From the NCBI GenBank assembly GCA_021809235.1, contig JAKBAG010000015.1, positions 1 through 21,097 of the forward strand: a stretch of DNA of 21,097 nt. The letters run 5' to 3'. Positions 16,237 through 21,097 of this stretch are shown here, piece by piece. Under the pieces are notes generated by a model. It had not been told where the DNA came from, searched no databases, and was given only the letters and a program-made list of their open reading frames with translations. The stretch's first letter is position 1; every line of letters starts with the position of its first letter. The position numbers were made by a program, and so were the translations under genes. This DNA is from Acidobacteriota bacterium (GTDB taxonomy: Bacteria; Acidobacteriota; Terriglobia; Terriglobales; Acidobacteriaceae).

Positions 16237-16916
16237 GATGCCTCCTGTGCGCAGATGGAACGTGTCTGAGCCGGCGAATTGGCCTGCATGGTGCGCAGCA
16301 GTACCTGCCGCAACTGGTTGCGACCGCGGGCCAGCCGGGACTTGACGGTTCCCACATTGACGGCCAGCATCTCCGCAATCTCTTCATAGGAAAAGCCTTC
16401 CACATCGCGCAGAAGCACTGCCATGCGATAGGGCTCTGCCACCTTTAGCAGTGCCGACTCCAGCCGCTCCCGCGCTTCACGCTGGAAGAGCATTTCGTCT
16501 GGCTTCTCAGCCGGATCTTCCAGCATGTCCTTCAGCAGGAGTGGTTCGTCGCCCTCTCCGTAGCAGGTTTCTGTCTCGAGCGTGATCTCCTGCTGCTTGT
16601 GCCGGGACCACCAGCGGCGCTGGTTCAGCCCTTCATGCAGGGCAATGCGATAAATCCAGGTATGCAGAGAGGATTCCTGGTGGAATCCGCCGATGCCACG
16701 GAAGACCTTCACAAAGACTTCCTGCGTCAGGTCGGCGGCATCAGCGGGGTCGCGTACAGTGCGGGCCAGAAGACTGTAGATCGGTTGATGATAGCGCGTA
16801 ATCAGCCAGGCAAAGGCATCTTCCGAGCCTGCCTGAAGCTCGTGAATCATCGCCTCTTCCGCCGTGTGAATGGCTACCGCACTGGTTAGGTTCCCCAAAT
16901 GATTGTCCCCCGACAA
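16233..16916 (-). CDS. ECF-type RNA polymerase sigma factor
   Basis: The product is up to 227 residues. Region 2 (about residues 35-102) shows EDAFAWLITRYHQPIY, DAADLTQEVFVKVFRG and TWIYRIALHEGLNQRRW; region 4 (about 160-208) shows a PYRMAVLLRDVEGFSYEEIAEML helix-turn-helix with GTVKSRLARGRNQL. Regions 1 and 3 are absent, as in group 4 sigma factors. It directs polymerase to a small stress or envelope regulon and is held by the overlapping anti-sigma. The start is uncertain: the longest frame uses TTG at 16914-16916; an ATG at 16848-16850 (sequence MIHELQAG) gives a 205-residue protein beginning just before region 2. msrB is divergent across 169 bases. Confidence 0.93.
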   Translation of the reverse strand: MSGDNHLGNLTSAVAIHTAEEAMIHELQAGSEDAFAWLITRYHQPIYSLLARTVRDPADAADLTQEVFVKVFRGIGGFHQESSLHTWIYRIALHEGLNQRRWWSRHKQQEITLETETCYGEGDEPLLLKDMLEDPAEKPDEMLFQREARERLESALLKVAEPYRMAVLLRDVEGFSYEEIAEMLAVNVGTVKSRLARGRNQLRQVLLRTMQANSPAQTRSICAQEAS

Positions 16917-16952
16917 ATCCTGATGCTCAACACATTAACGCACCAAGCTAAG

Positions 16953-16979
16953 AACTGGCATTAAAAATCGGTTTGCTCC
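16953..16979 (-). promoter_or_regulatory. Possible ECF-type promoter for the sigma/anti-sigma operon
   Basis: On the minus strand GGAGC (16975-16979) and GTT (16953-16955) are separated by 19 bases, a loose match to the GGAAx-N16-18-GTT layout of several ECF promoters. It lies upstream of both possible sigma starts and would fit autoregulation. The match is weak. Confidence 0.2.
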
Positions 16980-17085
16980 GAATCAGCAGAGCGAAAAATG
17001 CCTGAAAAATGCACAATCCGAGGTGCGATACACTGAAAATCGCCCCGGCAGGCAGGGCATCCAGCGACTGTACAGGAGTGAGGCA

Positions 17086-17490
17086 ATGGCTGAGAACAAA
17101 CCGGAAATGCAGTGTACGGAGGCCGAATGGCGTGCCCGGCTGACGCCGGAGCAGTATCATGTGCTTCGCGAAAAGGGCACGGAAAGACCGTTTACCGGTG
17201 CGCTCACGCATCATCATGACACCGGCAACTATCACTGCGCCGGCTGTGATGCTCTCCTGTTTAACAGCGACGCGAAATTTGACTCCGGTTGCGGCTGGCC
17301 AAGTTTCTTTCTTCCCGCCGAAAGTGACAGAATCGTGGAGCATGAGGATCTGAGCTACGGCATGCGCCGGATTGAAGTCACCTGTGCCCGCTGCGGGGGG
17401 CACCTTGGACACGTCTTTCCAGACGGACCCCGTCCTACTGGTTTGCGCTACTGCATCAACTCGGCTTCGCTCACCTTTGCCCGGCGATAG
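17086..17490 (+). CDS. msrB: Peptide-methionine (R)-S-oxide reductase
   Basis: The 134-residue protein reduces methionine R-sulfoxide in proteins using thioredoxin. It has no signal peptide and is cytoplasmic. Zinc cysteines are C51/C54 (CAGC) and C100/C103 (CARC). The catalytic cysteine is C123 in RYCINSASLTF, and C69 in the SGCGWPSF motif is a likely resolving cysteine. The length is typical. The start ATG at 17086 is fixed by AGGAG at 17074-17078, 7 bases upstream. It lies 46 bases before the beta-lactamase-like gene and is divergent from the ECF sigma gene. Confidence 0.97.
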   Translation: MAENKPEMQCTEAEWRARLTPEQYHVLREKGTERPFTGALTHHHDTGNYHCAGCDALLFNSDAKFDSGCGWPSFFLPAESDRIVEHEDLSYGMRRIEVTCARCGGHLGHVFPDGPRPTGLRYCINSASLTFARR

Positions 17491-17502
17491 GCCCCTGGCC
17501 GC

Positions 17503-17530
17503 TTTCCAATCGGAAAACTGCGCGTATGCT
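17503..17530 (+). promoter_or_regulatory. Candidate promoter of the beta-lactamase-like gene
   Basis: TTTCCA (17503-17508) and TATGCT (17525-17530) are 16 bases apart, each matching four of six consensus positions. The -10 ends 6 bases before the ATG at 17537, so transcription would begin at the start codon. No Shine-Dalgarno precedes the ATG, which fits a leaderless message, but the promoter match is modest. Confidence 0.28.
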
Positions 17531-17536
17531 GTGGGT

Positions 17537-18592
17537 ATGATTCTGCGGAAAGTGTCTTGCACTCTCATTCCGTTTGCCCTGCTGATCCTGGCTGGGAGCG
17601 GTATCTTCGCTGCGCAACCTGAATTCCACCAGCCGACGGCAGGCGGACAGGAACGCGCGCTTCCGGATGTCATGCAGGAGGATGCGGCTTTGGAGGCGCG
17701 GCTGGAGGCGATTGCGACCGGGCATAAAGGCGAGCTGACTGTCTTTGCTTCGAATCTGAAGACCGGGCGCACGGCTGCTCTCCACGCCGATACGCCCGTA
17801 CAGACGGCATCGGTCATCAAGCTTGCGATTCTGCTGCATGCTGCAGAGGAGATACGCGCCGGGCGCGCGAATCTGGAGGAAAAGCTTGTGCTGACCCCGG
17901 ACAATCGCGCACCGGGATCCGGAGTGCTCTACGATCTGGACACCCCTCTGACCCTCACGTTGCGGGACGTGTTGACGCTGATGGTGGTCGTCAGCGACAA
18001 CACGGCGACAAATATGGCAATCGATCGCTTTGGTCTGGAAAAGATCGATGCAACGATCGTTGCCGCCGGATTGAAGCAAACCTGGCTCTACAAGAAGGTA
18101 TTTCGCCCAGCGACCGGCCCCATGCCTGCGGATCAGCCGAAGTTCGGACTGGGGAAGACGACGGCGCGCGAGATGGCTGCGATCATGGAGCGGCTGGTCG
18201 AGTGCCGCCTGGATCTGACCGATGGGCCTGTCAGGCCCGGGGATGGACCTATCTGTGGCGCGATGCTGGGCATGCTTCGCCAGCAGCAGGATCGGGACGG
18301 GCTGCCCCGGTATCTGGAGACGCTCGACACCAGCGAGGCTGGCTCTGCCATTGGCAACAAGACCGGGGCTCTGGACGCGGTGCGCAATGATGTGGCCGTC
18401 ATCGCAACCAAGGCAGGCCCTATCGTGATTGCTGCGTTCACGCAGCAGAATCAGGACCAGCGCTGGACCGGCGACAACCAGGCAGAGAAGACGCTTGGCC
18501 GCGTGGGTGCTGCCGTGGTGCAGGCGTGGTCACCGTCCGGGCTAGATCCGACGGCAATTGACTGGCGCAATCCCCTGGCAGCGTCCAAGTAG
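17537..18592 (+). CDS. Exported class A beta-lactamase-like serine hydrolase
   Basis: The 351-residue product has a signal peptide (LIPFALLILAGSGIFAAQ, cleavage near residue 27) and a Beta-lactamase2/class A fold. The active-site serine and lysine are S92 and K95 (ASVIK), the SDN loop is S153-D154-N155, and the KTG box is K275-T276-G277. The omega-loop segment between SDN and the next conserved helix (about residues 180-208) holds no glutamate; the position expected for Glu166 is near F189-R190. Without that deacylating residue it may act slowly on beta-lactams, or work instead as a D-Ala-D-Ala peptidase or other peptidoglycan hydrolase. Resistance is therefore not claimed. The start ATG gives the signal peptide directly. 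Confidence 0.88.
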   Translation: MILRKVSCTLIPFALLILAGSGIFAAQPEFHQPTAGGQERALPDVMQEDAALEARLEAIATGHKGELTVFASNLKTGRTAALHADTPVQTASVIKLAILLHAAEEIRAGRANLEEKLVLTPDNRAPGSGVLYDLDTPLTLTLRDVLTLMVVVSDNTATNMAIDRFGLEKIDATIVAAGLKQTWLYKKVFRPATGPMPADQPKFGLGKTTAREMAAIMERLVECRLDLTDGPVRPGDGPICGAMLGMLRQQQDRDGLPRYLETLDTSEAGSAIGNKTGALDAVRNDVAVIATKAGPIVIAAFTQQNQDQRWTGDNQAEKTLGRVGAAVVQAWSPSGLDPTAIDWRNPLAASK

Positions 18593-18594
18593 AG

Positions 18595-18667
18595 AAGACC
18601 GACCCATCCGACAGGCTTTGGCGCACACTCGCAACGCCGAATGGGTGCACCGCCCATAAGACCGACC
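18595..18667. repeat. Ten-base direct repeat between convergent genes
   Basis: AAGACCGACC occurs at 18595-18604 and again at 18658-18667 in the 102-base gap after the beta-lactamase-like gene. A small inverted repeat TGACC-CCA-GGTCA follows at 18676-18688. There is no T tract. The role is unknown and could be chance. Confidence 0.35.
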
Positions 18668-18694
18668 GATTTCACTGACCCCAGGTCAACCACT

Positions 18695-21097
18695 CTAATA
18701 AATCAGCTTGAGCGAAAGTTGAATCTGGCGGGACGTGCCGGCCGTCTTGCTGATTACGCCAAAGCCTGCTCCGTTGATCGTGTTGGCAGGCAGACCCATG
18801 TTCACAATGTTGAAGAGGTTGAAGAACTCTGCCCGGAACTGCAGATCCACCAGTTCCACGCCACTGCGCCGATGACCGTACGGAGTGTCTTTGATGAGGG
18901 CAAAGTCGAAGTCGTAGTAGGCCGGTCCGCGGAAGGTATTCCGGCCCAGCGTGCCAAAACGTCCCTGATTGGGGCCTGTGCCGCCGGGAATGTGAATTGG
19001 AATCGAGAAATAGGACGCATTGTCCGGTCCCAGACCAAAGTAATCCTCCCGCTTCTTGCGTGCCGTGGACAGGTTGGGCTTGCCGATCTGATCGGGCCGG
19101 TCCACCCCGTTCGAACCATACCCGGTCTGCTGAATTCCGGAGAGAACCGTGAAAGGAAGCCCGCTGGAGATGCTGGAGATACTCAGCAGTTCCCAGCCTT
19201 CGGTCACCCCGCGGGGTACCGGATGCAGGAAGCCAATCTGTTGCAGATGCAAATCCTGGGCAACGCTGAGTGTGAAGCTGTGCGTCACGTCAAAGGTGGA
19301 CGGACCTTTTTCCAGATGCGTATTCGTGGGGTTCTGCGGAAATGCGGGAGCGACGGCGCCGGTTCCGCCGGAGATGAATCCGCCGGTCACTGAACTGGTG
19401 TCATCGATGGATTTGGACCAGGAGTACCCTGCCTGTATCCCAGGTCCACCATGAGCGATGGTTCCCTGCAGAGAGGTCTGCAGCGCGTGATAGGTGGAGT
19501 GCGAGGTATTGGTGATCACCTGCTCGAAGCCAAAGCCACCCAGAATATTCCCGTTGCTATCGAAGGTAGTGTAAGGAGCCTCCACCGGATCTGCTCCGGG
19601 GTAGGCGTTGGGAAAGCTTTCCCTCGGCAGATGCGATCCGGCAGAACCCACATACGCTGCATCCGCCACAAGGTCCCCGATCTTGCGTTCCAGGCCCAGT
19701 GTCCACAAGTAGAGCCAGGCGTTTCCGAATTTGGGGTAGATGGAGCTCAGCGCCAGCGGTGCCACGGCACCGGAAGGTGTCAGCGCGGCCAGATCCTGCT
19801 CATATCGGTTCAGGTCCATCACGGTATTGGCCGGTACGGATTTGGTATTGCCATTGGCAAAGATATTGGCTCCCTGCGGTGTATAGACATTGGGCAGTTC
19901 ATTCGGCGTGATCTGATAGCCGTAGGCAATGGGCGCGCCGGAGGCCGAGGTTAGGCGCGGATAGACGACAAACGGCGTGGAACCGGTGAGGAAGTTATCC
20001 TGCCAGATATTGGGCGGAATCACGGTGATGCTGCCGCCGGCATGCACCTGAAAGCCGTGTGGAGCAGCCCAGCTCAGTTGTACGCGTGGCATAAAGCCAT
20101 TCTTCTGGAAGCGATAGCCCGGCTGCGGATTGATCACATACTGCTGCTGGATGCCGCCGCCGCTTGTCGGGGTAAAGCTCAGGCCGGAGGTGCGATGCGC
20201 CCGCTCCGAGATGGGCGTGTACAGCTCCCAGCGCAGGCCGTAGTCGAGGGTAACCGTGGGTGCCATACGCCAGGTATCCTGCGCGTAGATGGCCCACGCA
20301 TTGCGGTTAATTGCCGCCGGACCAATGTGGGTTCCGTTCGAGAAGTACGGTGGTGCCACTGCCACGGTGTACTGGAACGGGCTGCCGACCAGAAAGCTGC
20401 TGAGCGTATCCGGCAACGGCTGCCCGGGCAGGACATTGTGCTGTCCGCTGGCCGATGGAATGAAGACTGGCGAGTATGCGGTACCGCCACCGAAGTCGTA
20501 TTCTCCGTTGGGACTGATGCCGAAATAGGTAGTATCGCGGTTCAGACGTGCTTCTCCGCCAAACTGCACCAGATGGGTCCCGCGTGTCCATGTAAAGGAC
20601 TGCTGGCCTTGAAAGAGATTGCCAAAGGCACTCATCACGGATCCAGCCGCAGAGTCAAAGGGCTCAAAGGAGCCATCCAGAAACTTGACCGCCGGATCGG
20701 TGTGGTCCGGGGTTGGAAATCCGGGTGTGGTGCGGGTAGCACTGAGCGAGGTGCTGAAGGTGAAATGCGGAGAAACCTCATGGCGCAGGTTCAGGATTCC
20801 ATTCGATTGATGATCGACATACTGCACGCCAAATGCCGGATCAATCGTGGTCTGATCCGGATTGGTGGTTGGGCCGGTCAGATGGTCCCAGACATATCGC
20901 CCCATAAGCTGGGTTTTGTCGGAGAGCTGCTCGTCGATGCGCACGGAAAACTGGTTGGCATTTGTGATGACCTTTGACGAGGTGGCGAAGGTCTCCGCTC
21001 CGTAGGCTCCGGTGGGCAAATTGGGAAGCGGGTAGCGCGCCAGAATGGCCGCAATTGCAGGGTCAATCGGAACCTGCAGGGTGTCTGTCTGGCCATT
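18695..21097 (-). CDS. TonB-dependent receptor, Oar-like (C-terminal part; start outside window)
   Basis: The frame is open to the right edge, giving 800 residues of C-terminal sequence; the N-terminal carboxypeptidase-regulatory-like and plug domains expected of this family are beyond the window. The visible part is a large outer-membrane beta-barrel: alternating hydrophobic/aromatic strands such as DKTQLMGRYVWDHL, AWAIYAQDTWRMAPTVTLDYGLRWE, FFNLFNIVN near the end, and a terminal strand RQIQLSLKLIY with a C-terminal aromatic residue suited to BAM recognition. These receptors are abundant in acidobacteria and may import oligosaccharides or peptides; the ligand is unknown. The TTG at 21017-21019 is internal, not the start. 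The gene is convergent with the beta-lactamase-like gene. Confidence 0.93.
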   Translation of the reverse strand, partial: NGQTDTLQVPIDPAIAAILARYPLPNLPTGAYGAETFATSSKVITNANQFSVRIDEQLSDKTQLMGRYVWDHLTGPTTNPDQTTIDPAFGVQYVDHQSNGILNLRHEVSPHFTFSTSLSATRTTPGFPTPDHTDPAVKFLDGSFEPFDSAAGSVMSAFGNLFQGQQSFTWTRGTHLVQFGGEARLNRDTTYFGISPNGEYDFGGGTAYSPVFIPSASGQHNVLPGQPLPDTLSSFLVGSPFQYTVAVAPPYFSNGTHIGPAAINRNAWAIYAQDTWRMAPTVTLDYGLRWELYTPISERAHRTSGLSFTPTSGGGIQQQYVINPQPGYRFQKNGFMPRVQLSWAAPHGFQVHAGGSITVIPPNIWQDNFLTGSTPFVVYPRLTSASGAPIAYGYQITPNELPNVYTPQGANIFANGNTKSVPANTVMDLNRYEQDLAALTPSGAVAPLALSSIYPKFGNAWLYLWTLGLERKIGDLVADAAYVGSAGSHLPRESFPNAYPGADPVEAPYTTFDSNGNILGGFGFEQVITNTSHSTYHALQTSLQGTIAHGGPGIQAGYSWSKSIDDTSSVTGGFISGGTGAVAPAFPQNPTNTHLEKGPSTFDVTHSFTLSVAQDLHLQQIGFLHPVPRGVTEGWELLSISSISSGLPFTVLSGIQQTGYGSNGVDRPDQIGKPNLSTARKKREDYFGLGPDNASYFSIPIHIPGGTGPNQGRFGTLGRNTFRGPAYYDFDFALIKDTPYGHRRSGVELVDLQFRAEFFNLFNIVNMGLPANTINGAGFGVISKTAGTSRQIQLSLKLIY

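Noticed and set aside
18642..18657. ATGGG/CCCAT stem as a terminator
   Set aside because: Only 5 pairs, a 7-base loop and no T tract on either strand.
20042..20977. Plus-strand open frame of 311 codons
   Set aside because: It lies antisense to the TonB-dependent receptor barrel and has no domain signal of its own.
1..21097. CRISPR arrays, insertion sequences, prophage or integration sites
   Set aside because: No regularly spaced repeats, transposase, integrase or phage genes were seen, and the single tRNA gene is not flanked by a duplicated 3' end in the window.

Overview
The window looks like chromosomal DNA from an acidobacterium, probably the Terriglobia/Acidobacteriaceae. This is inferred from gene content and moderately high GC: an Oar-type TonB-dependent receptor, two adjacent type I signal peptidases, an ECF sigma/anti-sigma pair whose anti-sigma carries a TonB-C-like tail, and an exported alpha/beta hydrolase of the Abhydrolase_10 type. 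KdsB shows a Gram-negative, LPS-bearing envelope. No insertion sequence, prophage, CRISPR array or rRNA was seen. Coding density is high, and every gap between genes is under 200 bases.

Layout. Left edge to 3.05 kb: a minus-strand block of elongator tRNA-Met, an exported TPR protein and a TIM-barrel sugar isomerase. A possible end of a plus-strand gene lies at 1-57. 3.2-4.0 kb: kdsB on the plus strand. 4.0-12.0 kb: a long minus-strand run in transcription order: exported TPR protein with a degenerate peptidase-like region, rnc, lepB, lepB, AsmA-like protein, HAD phosphatase. rnc and the first lepB overlap by ATGA, and the second lepB and AsmA-like gene are 16 bases apart. 12.0-15.5 kb: a Tat-exported M24 peptidase and an exported alpha/beta hydrolase, divergent from a 64-base intergenic region. 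15.5-17.5 kb: an ECF sigma factor translationally coupled to its anti-sigma, divergent from msrB. 17.5-18.6 kb: an exported class A beta-lactamase-like serine hydrolase. 18.7 kb to right edge: the C-terminal 800 residues of a TonB-dependent receptor whose start lies outside the window.

Shared theme. Most products act in or on the envelope: LPS precursor activation (KdsB), protein export (two signal peptidases), outer-membrane or lipid homeostasis (AsmA-like), periplasmic hydrolases, a transmembrane anti-sigma and an outer-membrane receptor. msrB beside a zinc-finger (ZAS) anti-sigma suggests, but does not prove, an oxidative or thiol stress circuit.

The strongest unusual points are: a peptidase-like secreted protein with HTxxH where HExxH is expected; a class A beta-lactamase homologue with no glutamate in the omega-loop region; an anti-sigma with a TonB-C-like periplasmic domain; two signal peptidases that both lost the same acidic residue in the GDNRD box; and RNase III with Asn at a metal-ligand position. 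I found no convincing wholly new multi-gene system; these are protein-level leads.
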